Position numbers and translations under genes: made by a program. The notes under the pieces are model-generated. The model worked only from the letters and a program-made list of their open reading frames with translations. It was not told the origin of the DNA and did not search any database. A stretch of DNA of 64,000 nucleotides from Pseudomonas tolaasii NCPPB 2192. GTDB taxonomy: Bacteria > Pseudomonadota > Gammaproteobacteria > Pseudomonadales > Pseudomonadaceae. The stretch spans positions 3,410,001 through 3,474,000 of the forward strand of contig NZ_PHHD01000001.1 in NCBI RefSeq assembly GCF_002813445.1, written 5' to 3'. Within the stretch, counting starts at the first letter, position 1, and each line of letters opens with the position of its first letter. Positions 35,289-43,733 of the stretch are shown here, piece after piece.

Positions 35289-35852
35289 TCAGTCGATGCG
35301 CTTGGCCGACTTGATCACAACAGGATCGATTGGCACGTTCTGCATGCCCTGCTTGGTGGTGGTCTGGGAGTTGACGATGATATCCACCACATCCATGCCT
35401 TTGACGACCTTGGCGAACACGGCATAACCGGCGTCGCGGCCCGGGTCGAGGAAGGCATTGTCGGCCACGTTGATGAAGAACTGGCTGGTGGCCGAGTTCG
35501 GGTCATTGGTGCGCGCCATCGACAGGGTGCCACGCACGTTATGCAGGCCGTTGCTGGCTTCGTTCTTGATCGGCGCGTCGGTCGGTTTTTGCGACATCTG
35601 CGCGGTGAACCCGCCGCCCTGAACCATGAAGCCCGGGATCACACGGTGGAAAATCGTGTTGGTGTAGAAACCCTTGTCGACATAGGCCAGGAAGTTCTTG
35701 GTACTGATCGGCGCCTTGACCGGGTCCAGTTCGATTTCAATGTCGCCGTTGGTGGTGGTGATCAGTACGTGCTGGGCCTTGGCGGGTTCGGCGGCCATCA
35801 GGTTGGCGGCGAACAATACGGAACCGGCGAAGAAGGCGATTTTTTTCAGCAT
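35289..35852 (-). CDS. ppiA: periplasmic peptidyl-prolyl cis-trans isomerase, cyclophilin type
   Basis: A 187-residue cyclophilin with a signal peptide (MLKKIAFFAGSVLFAANLMA, cleavage near AA-EPAKA). The isomerase core is complete: FHRVIPGFMVQGGGF with the catalytic arginine, LSMARTNDPNSATSQFFINVADN, and GYAVFAKVVKGMDVVDII. It would assist folding of exported proteins. It starts three bases after the stop of the upstream hydrolase gene, indicating one transcript; the ABC exporter follows. Confidence 0.94.
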   Translation of the reverse strand: MLKKIAFFAGSVLFAANLMAAEPAKAQHVLITTTNGDIEIELDPVKAPISTKNFLAYVDKGFYTNTIFHRVIPGFMVQGGGFTAQMSQKPTDAPIKNEASNGLHNVRGTLSMARTNDPNSATSQFFINVADNAFLDPGRDAGYAVFAKVVKGMDVVDIIVNSQTTTKQGMQNVPIDPVVIKSAKRID

Positions 35853-35855
35853 GGG

Positions 35856-36659
35856 TCAGTGATCCTGGGTAGTGGTTTCGACTGTCTTTAGAAAATCGAG
35901 CAAGGTAGCGTTAAAGACTTCGGGTTGATCCAAGGGCGTGGCGTGGCGGGAATCTGCGATCACCACCAGCCGCGCATCGGGCAGCAGTTTTACATAGTTT
36001 TCTTTTTGCGCCACGGGGGTGTAGTCGTGGTCGGCGCTGATGACCAGCGTAGGACAGGCAATTCGCGAAAGTTGTTCCTGCACGCCCCAGCCCACAATCG
36101 CATCAAAGCTGGCGAGATAAGCACGTTTGTCGTTTTTTGCCCAGCGTTCGGCCATTTTGCGCCGCAGGTCGGCTTGGTGCGGTTGGGGGAACAGCCGCTC
36201 GCCCAACGCCTTGCCGATGGTGGCCAGGCTGAGCACACGCGCCAGGCTCCAGCGCTTGGCCCACTGCCAATAGTCATCGACGCTGCGCACCTTGACCTCG
36301 GGCGCGCTGTTGACGATGCACAGGCTCTTGAGTCGCGCGGGTTCGTCCACCGCCAACTGGAAGGCGATCATGCCGCCCATGGACAAGCCCACTACGTGGG
36401 CCGGCGGCAGATCCAGGTGCTCGATCAGCGCGATCAGGTCGAAGGTGAAGCCCCGAATGCTGTAGCGCTCGCGGGGTTTGTCGGAGCGCCCGTGGCCGCG
36501 CACGTCCACCACGATCAGGCGGTAATGCCGGGCCAGCACCGGAATCTGCAGCTCCCAATCCTGGCTGCTCGAACCCAGGCCGTGGATCAGAATCAGCGGG
36601 GCGCCATGGCCATATTCCTCGTAATGCAGGCTGCAGCCTTCATGGTCGAACCAGGCCAT
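35856..36659 (-). CDS. alpha/beta hydrolase
   Basis: A 267-residue hydrolase. The oxyanion segment LILIHGLGSSSQDW is near residue 25, the nucleophile elbow GLSMG places Ser93, ADHDYTP carries a likely acid, and SRHATPLDQP near residue 240 carries the histidine. The nearest styles are 3-oxoadipate enol-lactonase or general esterases, but the substrate cannot be named. It is the first gene of a likely three-gene transcript (hydrolase, ppiA, ABC exporter). The LysR gene at 36674 ends only 15 bases upstream on the same strand, so it too may be co-transcribed. Confidence 0.88.
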   Translation of the reverse strand: MAWFDHEGCSLHYEEYGHGAPLILIHGLGSSSQDWELQIPVLARHYRLIVVDVRGHGRSDKPRERYSIRGFTFDLIALIEHLDLPPAHVVGLSMGGMIAFQLAVDEPARLKSLCIVNSAPEVKVRSVDDYWQWAKRWSLARVLSLATIGKALGERLFPQPHQADLRRKMAERWAKNDKRAYLASFDAIVGWGVQEQLSRIACPTLVISADHDYTPVAQKENYVKLLPDARLVVIADSRHATPLDQPEVFNATLLDFLKTVETTTQDH

Positions 36660-36673
36660 GGGTGAACTCCGTT

Positions 36674-37597
36674 TCAGGCTTGTTGTGGTGCGGCGAAAGG
36701 CGCGTCCAGAGGGGCGGTGTCAAAGGTGCGCAGCAGGTCGATCAGAATCTGCGTGGCGGGCCCCAAGGGTTTGTCTTTGTTCGAGTACAGGTAAAACGTC
36801 GGGTTGCGGCTGCCGCCTTTTTCCAAGGGTAGCTGCTTGAGCAGGCCTTCGTTGAGCTCGCGCTCGATCATGTGCCTGGGCAGCCAGGCGAAGCCCAGTC
36901 CGCTGCTGACGAAGGTCGCGGCGGTGGGCAGGCTGCCGACCGTCCAGCGTTGTTCGGCACCGAGCCAGCCCACATCCCGCGGCTGTTGGCGGCCGGAGTC
37001 GCGGATGACCACCTGCATCTGGCTCTCGAGGTCCTGAAAGCTCAGCTCGCGGTTCAAGCGGTGCAGCGAGTGGTCGGGGTGGGCGACGGCGATGAATTCC
37101 ACATCGCTCATTTCGGTGCCCAGGTAGCCCGGAATGATGAAGCCGCTGATTGCCAAGTCAGCCATGCCATCCAGTAACAATTCTTCGACGCCGGAGAGCA
37201 CTTCTTCACGCAGCCGCACCCGGCAGCCGCGGCTTTGCGGCATGAAGGCGGTGAGGGCGCGCACCAGGCGTGCGTTGGGGTAGGCGGCGTCCACCACCAG
37301 CCGTACTTCGGCCTCCCAGCCCTGCTCCATATGGTGGGCGAGGTCTTCCAGCTGGCTGGCGTTTTTCACCAGTTGGCGGGAGCGGCGCAGCAGCACTTCA
37401 CCGGCGTCGGTGAGCACGGCCTTGCGCCCGTCGATGCGCAGCAGTGGCACGCCGAGCTGGTCCTGCATGCGGGCCACGGTGTAACTCACCGAGGATTGCG
37501 AACGGTGCAGCGCTTCAGCCGCCTGGGCGAAGCCGCCATGGTCGACCACGGCCTGCAAGGTGCGCCATTGATCGAGGGTAACGCGGGGCGCTTTCAA
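36674..37597 (-). CDS. LysR-family transcriptional regulator
   Basis: A 307-residue regulator starting at TTG (reading MKAPRVTLDQWRTLQAVVDHGG), supported by AGGAG six bases upstream. The winged helix-turn-helix covers residues 5-65 (FAQAAEALHRSQSSVSYTVARMQDQLG), followed by a type-2 periplasmic-binding-like effector domain. It is divergent from the small exported protein gene at 37647, with only 49 bases between them, so it may repress itself or that gene. The effector is unknown. Confidence 0.92.
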   Translation of the reverse strand: MKAPRVTLDQWRTLQAVVDHGGFAQAAEALHRSQSSVSYTVARMQDQLGVPLLRIDGRKAVLTDAGEVLLRRSRQLVKNASQLEDLAHHMEQGWEAEVRLVVDAAYPNARLVRALTAFMPQSRGCRVRLREEVLSGVEELLLDGMADLAISGFIIPGYLGTEMSDVEFIAVAHPDHSLHRLNRELSFQDLESQMQVVIRDSGRQQPRDVGWLGAEQRWTVGSLPTAATFVSSGLGFAWLPRHMIERELNEGLLKQLPLEKGGSRNPTFYLYSNKDKPLGPATQILIDLLRTFDTAPLDAPFAAPQQA

Positions 37598-37646
37598 GAT
37601 GAGCTCCTCTTGTCCTAAGCTGGCGGTCCTTATTGGAGACTGCCGA

Positions 37647-37961
37647 ATGAGAAAATTCTGTTGTGTGCTGCTGGCGCTGCTGCCATTGACGGCGTTTGCC
37701 TATACCACCGATGTGTCCAAGGATATTCAGGGGGTGAAGATTGATTACAGTGCGTCCGACATCGACAGCAACATCAGCTCGATCCGCTTGACCAATTACG
37801 GCGCCAATGACGCGGTGTGCAAGCTGGTCTTCACCAATGGCCCGGAAGCCCCCCGTGCGCGCAAGGTCACGGTTGAGGCGGGCCAAAGCACCAACACCAC
37901 GGTCAATTTCAGCCGCAGCATCATCAAAATGCGCATCAAGCTGACCTGCGCCCCGAAATAA
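37647..37961 (+). CDS. small exported protein of unknown function
   Basis: A 104-residue protein with a clear signal peptide (MRKFCCVLLALLPLTAFA, cleavage before YTTDV). The mature 86 residues are beta-rich (VKIDYSASDIDSNISSIRLTNYG ... VTVEAGQSTNTTVNFSRSI) with two cysteines (AVCKLV and LTCAPK) likely to form a disulfide. GGAGA lies upstream of the ATG. Relatives exist in many pseudomonads, sometimes mislabelled 3-phosphoglycerate kinase, which the sequence does not support. Function unknown. Confidence 0.85.
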   Translation: MRKFCCVLLALLPLTAFAYTTDVSKDIQGVKIDYSASDIDSNISSIRLTNYGANDAVCKLVFTNGPEAPRARKVTVEAGQSTNTTVNFSRSIIKMRIKLTCAPK

Positions 37962-38112
37962 CGCAGCGGCGGAGCATGCCTACCGCATGACTCCGCTTAT
38001 AAACAAATTTCTGGATAGGTTATAGCAGTTATTTGCGCTTTTTAATCGAATGAGCCCGGCTTAATCTTTTCTCCATCGCCTTACAGCACTTACAGATGGA
38101 GCCTACACCGCC

Positions 38113-38712
38113 ATGTCCAACGTTCTGATCATCGAAAGCAGCGCCCGCCAGCAGGATTCGATTTCCCGCCAACTGACTCAACAGTTCATCAGCCAATGGC
38201 AGGTCGCACACCCGGCGGATCAGATCACTGTGCGTGACGTCGCGCTGAACCCGGTTCCCCACCTGGACGCCAACCTGCTCGGCGGCTGGATGAAACCGGC
38301 CGAACAGCGCAGCACGGTTGAACAGGCCTCCCTGGACCGCTCCAACGAATTGACTGACGAATTGCTCGCCGCGGACGTGCTGGTGATGGCCGCGCCGATG
38401 TACAACTTCGCCATTCCCAGCACCCTCAAGGCCTGGCTGGACCACGTGTTGCGGGCCGGTGTGACCTTCAAGTACACCGCCACCGGCCCGCAGGGGTTGC
38501 TCACCGGCAAACGCGCCATTGTGCTGACTGCGCGGGGCGGGATTCATACCGGTGCGGCCTCCGATCACCAGGAACCGTACCTGCGCCAGGTCATGGCGTT
38601 TATCGGGATTCATGACGTGACCTTCATTCACGCCGAAGGCGTGAACCTGAGCGGTGACTTCCAGGAAAAGGGCATCAACCATGCGAAAGCGCTGCTGGCG
38701 CAGGTCGCCTGA
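38113..38712 (+). CDS. azoR: FMN-dependent NADH:quinone oxidoreductase / azoreductase
   Basis: A 199-residue flavodoxin-like enzyme. The N-terminal IIESSARQQDSISRQLTQQF is the FMN phosphate-binding region; APMYNFAIPSTLKAWLDHVLRAG near residues 95-117 and TARGGIHTG near residue 140 are AzoR hallmarks. It reduces quinones and azo compounds by two-electron transfer, protecting against electrophile stress. It appears monocistronic and ends at an intrinsic terminator at 38819. Confidence 0.94.
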   Translation: MSNVLIIESSARQQDSISRQLTQQFISQWQVAHPADQITVRDVALNPVPHLDANLLGGWMKPAEQRSTVEQASLDRSNELTDELLAADVLVMAAPMYNFAIPSTLKAWLDHVLRAGVTFKYTATGPQGLLTGKRAIVLTARGGIHTGAASDHQEPYLRQVMAFIGIHDVTFIHAEGVNLSGDFQEKGINHAKALLAQVA

Positions 38713-38818
38713 TGCGTTAATCGCCAGATAATCGCGCGGTGTTTATCTAGGCCCACGCAAACCCTTCAAGTACGCGTACCAAACCTCCCTTTGCACTTGT
38801 TGCTCCTGAGTGCTCCTG

Positions 38819-38853
38819 CCCGACTGACGCTTTAGCGAGGTCGGGTTTTTTTT
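38819..38853 (+). terminator. intrinsic terminator after azoR
   Basis: CCCGAC pairs with GTCGGG, with an inner CGCT/AGCG pair, followed by eight T residues. It lies about 105 bases after the azoR stop and before the EamA transporter gene on the same strand. Confidence 0.85.
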
Positions 38854-38915
38854 GCCCCGAGTTTCAGTAAACGCCGAAAACCTTTAATGTCCCGCCCATT
38901 CGAAATGAGGCGCGC

Positions 38916-39782
38916 ATGGGCTATTTACTGGTTGTCACCCTGATTCAGGCATTTTCCTTCAGCTTGATCGGCGAATACCTCGCCGGTCATGTCGACAGCT
39001 ACTTTGCGGTGCTGGTGCGCGTGGTGCTGGCCGGGCTGGTATTTATCCCGCTGACCCGCTGGCGCTCGGTGGAGCCCGCGTTCATGCGCGGCATGCTGAT
39101 GATCGGCGCGCTGCAGTTCGGCGTGACCTATGTGTGCCTGTACCTGAGCTTTCGCGTGCTCACGGTGCCGGAAGTGTTGCTGTTCACCATCCTCACGCCG
39201 TTGCACGTCACCTTGATCGAAGACGCCCTCAACCGGCGCTTCAATCCGTGGGCGCTGGTGGCGGCGCTGGTGGCGGTAGGCGGCGCGGCGGTGATCCGTT
39301 TCGACCAGATCACCCCGAACTTCCTCGGCGGTTTCTTGCTTCTGCAACTGGCCAACTTCACCTATGCCGCCGGGCAGGTGATGTACAAGCACCTGGTGGC
39401 GCGCCACCCGAGCGACCTGCCGCACTATCGACGCTTCGGCTACTTCTACCTGGGCGCCTTGATAGTGGTGCTGCCGGCATTCCTGCTGTTCGGCAAGGCC
39501 AACTATTTGCCCGAAGCGCCGCTGCAATGGGGCGTGCTGGTGTTCCTCGGTCTGGTCAGCACCGCGCTGGGCATGTACTGGTGGAACAAGGGTGCGTGCC
39601 AGGTCAACGGCGGCACGTTGGCGGTGATGAACAACCTGCATGTGCCGGTGGGGCTGCTGCTGAATCTGCTGATCTGGAACCAGCACGAGCCGCTGGGGCG
39701 TCTGGCGTTGGGCGGGTTGGTGATTCTGGGGGCGGTGTGGATCAGCCGAGTGGGTGTGCGCAAACAGCCAATCCCACGCTGA
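38916..39782 (+). CDS. EamA (DMT superfamily) carboxylate/amino-acid transporter
   Basis: A 288-residue membrane protein with ten predicted helices (MGYLLVVTLIQAFSFSLIGEYLAG at the start). The motif IEDALNRRFNPWALVAALVAVGGAAVI at the end of the first repeat and LGMYWWNKGACQVNGGTLAVMNNLHVPVG in the second are typical of the YddG/RhaT-like carboxylate branch. No operon partner is visible. Substrate unknown. Confidence 0.88.
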   Translation: MGYLLVVTLIQAFSFSLIGEYLAGHVDSYFAVLVRVVLAGLVFIPLTRWRSVEPAFMRGMLMIGALQFGVTYVCLYLSFRVLTVPEVLLFTILTPLHVTLIEDALNRRFNPWALVAALVAVGGAAVIRFDQITPNFLGGFLLLQLANFTYAAGQVMYKHLVARHPSDLPHYRRFGYFYLGALIVVLPAFLLFGKANYLPEAPLQWGVLVFLGLVSTALGMYWWNKGACQVNGGTLAVMNNLHVPVGLLLNLLIWNQHEPLGRLALGGLVILGAVWISRVGVRKQPIPR

Positions 39783-39788
39783 ACCCCT

Positions 39789-39878
39789 TGTGGGAGCGGG
39801 CTTGCCCGCGATAGCGGAGTGTCAGTTTGCAGATATCTCAACTGATACACCGCCATCGCGGGCAAGCCCGCTCCCACA
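39789..39878. repeat. REP doublet (REPIN), gtgggagcgg type
   Basis: Near-perfect inverted arms tgtgggagcgggcttgcccg and cgggcaagcccgctcccaca between the convergent EamA and MscS-like genes. Confidence 0.88.
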
Positions 39879-39892
39879 GGAGATGGGTGGCG

Positions 39893-41191
39893 TCAGGCCG
39901 AATTGTTTTCCAGAGCCGGCAAATGACTCGCCCCCAACACCGCCGGCAATACCCCTGCCCGCAAGTCATTGCCACTGGGCTGCTGATACAGGCTCAAGCC
40001 AAACTCCGGCAATACCGCCAGCAAATAATCAAAAATATCCCCCTGAATCCGCTCGTAGTCGGCCCAGGCCGTGGTGCGGGTGAAGCAGTAGATCTCCAGC
40101 GGCACGCCCTGCGCGGTGGTTTGCATCTGGCGCACCATGCAGGTCATGTTCGGCTGGATGTCCGGGTGGCTTTTCAAATACGCCAGGGCGTAGGCGCGGA
40201 AGGTGCCGAGGTTGGTCATGCGCCGGCGGTTGGCCGACAGCTGCGCGCTGTGGCCCTGGGCCTCGTTCCAGGCCTTGAGTTCGGCCTGTTTGCGGCTGAT
40301 GTAGTCGGTGAGCAGGTGCACCTGGGTCATGCGCACTTCTTCATCGTCACGCAGAAAACGCACGCCGCTGGCGTCGATGAACAGGCTGCGCTTGATCCGC
40401 CGCCCGCCCGAAGCCTGCATGCCGCGCCAGTTCTTGAACGACTCGGACATCAGGCGCCAAGTGGGGATGGAGACGATGGTTTTGTCGAAATTCTGCACCT
40501 TGACGGTGTGCAGGGTGATGTCCACCACGTCGCCATCCGCGCCGACCTGGGGCATTTCGATCCAGTCGCCCACGCGCAACATGTCATTGCTGGTCAGCTG
40601 CACGCTGGCGACGAACGACAGCAGCGTGTCCTTGTACACCAGCAAAATGACCGCCGACATGGCGCCCAGACCCGAGAGCAACAACAGCGGCGAGCGGTCG
40701 ATCAGGGTGGCGACGATGATGATCGCGGCAAACACAAACAACACCATCTTGGCCAGTTGCACGTAGCCTTTGATGGAGCGTGTGCGTGCATGCTCGGTGC
40801 GCGCGTAGATGTCCAGCAGCGCGTTGAGCAGGGCGCTCACCGCCAGGGTCATGAACAGGATGGTGAAGGCCAGGGCCACGTTGCCGATGAACAGGGTGGC
40901 GGTCTTGCTCAGGTCCGGCACCAGGTACAGGCCGAATTGAATCACCAGTGACGGCGTCATCTGCGCCAGGCGATGAAACACTTTGTTGTGCCGCAGGTCG
41001 TTGAGCCAATGCAGCGCCGGCTGGCGGCCGAGCAATTTGACGGCGTGCAGGATCAGGTAGCGCGCCACTCGTCCGAGCAACAGGGCGACCACCAGCAACA
41101 CCAGTAAACCCAGGCTGGAATGCAACACCGGGTGTTCATCGAGGGCGCCCCAAAGGTCTTGGATGTTACGCCAGAGCTGTTTGATATCCAT
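39893..41191 (-). CDS. MscS-family mechanosensitive channel (YbdG-like)
   Basis: A 432-residue membrane protein. The ATG at 41191 gives MDIKQLWRNIQDLWGALDE, matching the YbdG-type N-terminus; the frame runs on to 41281 without similarity. About five hydrophobic helices cover residues 20-190, followed by the MscS beta-domain (VQLTSNDMLRVGDWIEMPQVGADGDVVDITLHTVKVQNFDKTIVSIPTW). A long insert around SESFKNWRGMQASGGRRIKRSLFID is characteristic of this branch. It should act as an osmotic safety valve. The divergent helicase gene starts 193 bases away. Confidence 0.92.
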   Translation of the reverse strand: MDIKQLWRNIQDLWGALDEHPVLHSSLGLLVLLVVALLLGRVARYLILHAVKLLGRQPALHWLNDLRHNKVFHRLAQMTPSLVIQFGLYLVPDLSKTATLFIGNVALAFTILFMTLAVSALLNALLDIYARTEHARTRSIKGYVQLAKMVLFVFAAIIIVATLIDRSPLLLLSGLGAMSAVILLVYKDTLLSFVASVQLTSNDMLRVGDWIEMPQVGADGDVVDITLHTVKVQNFDKTIVSIPTWRLMSESFKNWRGMQASGGRRIKRSLFIDASGVRFLRDDEEVRMTQVHLLTDYISRKQAELKAWNEAQGHSAQLSANRRRMTNLGTFRAYALAYLKSHPDIQPNMTCMVRQMQTTAQGVPLEIYCFTRTTAWADYERIQGDIFDYLLAVLPEFGLSLYQQPSGNDLRAGVLPAVLGASHLPALENNSA

Positions 41192-41384
41192 GGGTGAAAG
41201 CGATTCTTCTGTAAGGCATGACGGGCCGATTAGAGCATTTAAGTGCAACAAAGTTGGCTTTACAGACAAAATCACTGACAAAAAACCGGCTGATTGGCAC
41301 CGTTCGCGTAAAGAAACTCGGTTTGGACGCCCGAAACCGGTAACCTATGCCGCTGATATTTTGTATTTCTTCGAGGTAGCACCC

Positions 41385-42731
41385 GTGTTTTCCCAATTCG
41401 CCCTGCACGAACGCCTGCTCAAAGCCGTGGCCGAGCTTAAATTTGTCGAGCCTACGCCTGTGCAAGCAGCGGCCATCCCGCTCGCGCTCGAAGGGCGTGA
41501 CCTGCGGGTGACAGCTCAAACCGGCAGCGGCAAGACCGCAGCTTTCGTTCTGCCCGTTCTGAACCGCCTGATCGGCCCGGCCAAGGTGCGTGTCAGCATC
41601 AAGACCCTGATCCTGCTGCCGACCCGCGAGCTGGCCCAGCAGACGTTGAAGGAAGTCGAGCGCTTTTCGCAGTTCACCTTTATCAAGTCCGGCATCATTA
41701 CCGGCGGCGAAGATTTCAAGGTCCAGGCCGCCATGCTGCGCAAGGTGCCGGATATCCTGATCGGTACCCCGGGCCGCATGATCGAGCAACTCAACGCCGG
41801 CAACCTGGACCTCAAGGAAGTCGAAGTGCTGGTGCTCGACGAGGCCGATCGCATGCTCGACATGGGTTTTGCCGATGACGTGCAGCGCCTGGTCGGCGAG
41901 TGCGTCAACCGTCAGCAAACCATGCTGTTCTCCGCCACCACCGGCGGTTCGACCCTGCGCGACATGGTCGCCAAGGTGCTGAATAACCCTGAGCACCTGC
42001 AGGTCAACAACGTCAGCGACCTGAACGAAACCACGCGTCAGCAGATCGTCACCGCCGACCACAATGTGCACAAAGAGCAGATTCTCAACTGGCTGTTGGC
42101 CAACGAGACCTATCAGAAGGCCATCGTGTTCACCAACACCCGCGCTGCCGCCGACCGTATCTACGGTCGTCTGGTGGCCCAGGAATACAAGGCGTTCGTG
42201 CTGCACGGCGAGAAGGACCAGAAGGATCGCAAGCTGGCCATCGACCGCCTGAAGGCCGGCGGCGTGAAGATCCTCGTGGCCACCGACGTAGCTGCGCGCG
42301 GCCTGGACGTTGACGGCCTGGACCTGGTGATCAACTTCGACATGCCGCGCAGCGGCGACGAATATGTACACCGTATCGGCCGTACCGGGCGTGCCGGCAA
42401 CGATGGCCTGGCCATCTCGCTGATCTGCCACGGCGACTGGAACCTGATGTCGAGTATCGAGCGCTACCTCAAGCAGTCGTTCGAGCGCCGCACCATCAAG
42501 GAAGTCAAAGGCACCTACACCGGGCCGAAGAAGGTCAAGGCCTCGGGCAAGGCCGTTGGCGTGAAAAAGAAAAAGACCGACGCCAAGGGCGACAAGAAGA
42601 AAACCGGCGCCAAGTCGCCGACCAAGCGCAAGATCGCCAACCGGCCGAAGACCGACAATCTGTCGCTCGTCAGCAAGGACGGCATGGCCCCGCTCAAGCG
42701 CCGCAAGCCGCAAGCGCCTGCTGCCGAGTAA
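41385..42731 (+). CDS. DEAD-box ATP-dependent RNA helicase
   Basis: A 448-residue helicase. The start is taken as GTG 41385 (reading MFSQFALHERLLKAV), eight bases after GAGG; the frame open to 41163 overlaps the divergent channel gene. Motifs: AQTGSGKT (Walker A), PTRELAQQ, GTPGR, LDEADRM (DEAD), SAT, and RIGRTGRAG (motif VI). The last 80 residues are a lysine-rich disordered tail that would bind RNA. It resembles the P. aeruginosa PA3950 type; likely roles are ribosome assembly and cold growth. It ends at a strong shared terminator. Confidence 0.94.
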   Translation: MFSQFALHERLLKAVAELKFVEPTPVQAAAIPLALEGRDLRVTAQTGSGKTAAFVLPVLNRLIGPAKVRVSIKTLILLPTRELAQQTLKEVERFSQFTFIKSGIITGGEDFKVQAAMLRKVPDILIGTPGRMIEQLNAGNLDLKEVEVLVLDEADRMLDMGFADDVQRLVGECVNRQQTMLFSATTGGSTLRDMVAKVLNNPEHLQVNNVSDLNETTRQQIVTADHNVHKEQILNWLLANETYQKAIVFTNTRAAADRIYGRLVAQEYKAFVLHGEKDQKDRKLAIDRLKAGGVKILVATDVAARGLDVDGLDLVINFDMPRSGDEYVHRIGRTGRAGNDGLAISLICHGDWNLMSSIERYLKQSFERRTIKEVKGTYTGPKKVKASGKAVGVKKKKTDAKGDKKKTGAKSPTKRKIANRPKTDNLSLVSKDGMAPLKRRKPQAPAAE

Positions 42732-42749
42732 GCCTGCCTTGATATGAAA

Positions 42750-42775
42750 AACCGGACGATTGTCCGGTTTTTTTT
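42750..42775. terminator. bidirectional intrinsic terminator
   Basis: AACCGGAC and GTCCGGTT pair perfectly around a GATT loop. Eight T residues in a row close the plus-strand copy, and an A-run on the left gives U residues on the minus strand. It serves both the helicase gene and the convergent gene at 42779. Confidence 0.92.
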
Positions 42776-42778
42776 GCC

Positions 42779-43054
42779 TCAGTTTTTGGCTTTGGCCGCC
42801 GCGTCGTCGAGGTCTTTGAGGCGCTCATCGATCAACTGACATTTGTCGGGCAAGTCGGCCGAAGCCGTGTCCATGTCCATTTTCTGCAGTTCTGCGTTGA
42901 TTTCCTTGGCCTTGGCCGGGTTCTGCTGGGTAAGTTTGGTAACTTCCTTGGCCAATTGCTCGCGTTTGGCGGTGGCCTCTTCGGGTGTGCAGGCCCACAC
43001 GGGCAAAGCGCTTAACAGCGTGGCCGCAAGGGCCAGGTTTTTCAGGGCTTTCAT
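42779..43054 (-). CDS. small exported protein, helical, unknown function
   Basis: A 91-residue protein with signal peptide MKALKNLALAATLLSALPVWA; the residue after the likely cleavage site is Cys, but W at -2 makes a lipobox doubtful. The mature part is charged and helical (EEATAKREQLAKEVTKLTQQNPAKAKEINAELQKM) with one more cysteine (DKCQLI), so an internal disulfide is possible. A strong ribosome site (AAGGAGGT) precedes the ATG. I do not recognise a named family. Confidence 0.82.
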   Translation of the reverse strand: MKALKNLALAATLLSALPVWACTPEEATAKREQLAKEVTKLTQQNPAKAKEINAELQKMDMDTASADLPDKCQLIDERLKDLDDAAAKAKN

Positions 43055-43208
43055 GGTTCGACCTCCTTGGCAGGGATATTCAGTGGAGGGCGCCGCGCAC
43101 CGGAAAGTTCACAGTAATGACGCCTGTCTATCCGGCTGAACGGCCACGAGTGCGGCCTGTCACACCTTTTGACGGGCTAACTTCCACCGGCCTGCAGGAG
43201 GAATCAGG

Positions 43209-43598
43209 ATGACGACTTACAACTGGGATCTGATCGAACGTCTGCTGCATGAAGTGCAGAACGGCGAGGGCAGCTTCGCGCCGCGCAAATACGCCGAGCA
43301 GGAAGCGGCCGAAAAGGCAACGGCGGGCGAGTCCACCGGCAACCTGGATACATTGAAAAAGACCGCTGCCGATTACGAAGCGCTGCTGTTCAAGCGCGGG
43401 TTCATTGAGTCGCGCCCGACGGAAGAGGGCGGTAACGGTGAGAACTTTATCCTGACGGCCCTCGGCGCCCAGTTGCTGGCATTGATCGACAGTTCGATTC
43501 CGGGCAATGATCACCCGCGTCAGGTATTGGATGAGCAGTCGGACGCGCTGGACCCGGCGACGTTTGCTGAAGTGGCGTCCAAGGCGCAGATTGCTTAA
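43209..43598 (+). CDS. conserved hypothetical protein, possible winged-helix (DUF2513-like layout)
   Basis: A 129-residue acidic protein with an excellent ribosome site (AGGAGG) before its ATG. The order of elements WDLIERLLHEVQNG, then YEALLFKRGFIESRP, then NFILTALGAQLLALID recalls small winged-helix proteins of the DUF2513 kind, but this is by layout only. No signal peptide or membrane span. It stands alone and is followed by a mixed REP doublet. Confidence 0.78.
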   Translation: MTTYNWDLIERLLHEVQNGEGSFAPRKYAEQEAAEKATAGESTGNLDTLKKTAADYEALLFKRGFIESRPTEEGGNGENFILTALGAQLLALIDSSIPGNDHPRQVLDEQSDALDPATFAEVASKAQIA

Positions 43599-43619
43599 CC
43601 AGGAACAATTCAAATCACA

Positions 43620-43706
43620 TGTGGGGGCGGGCTTGCCCGCGATGCAGGCCGCTCGGTGTTTCTGCCGGACCGAGGCGATGCTATCGCAGGCAAGCCAGCT
43701 CCCACA
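43620..43706. repeat. REP doublet with arms of two different subtypes
   Basis: The left arm (tgtgggggcgggcttgcccg) is of the gcgggcttgcccgc subtype, while the right arm (gcaggcaagccagctcccaca) is of the gcaggcaagcc subtype. The other REPINs here mostly pair arms of the same subtype. Confidence 0.8.
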
Positions 43707-43733
43707 CAAGCAAGCTTCCACACAAAACCAGTT

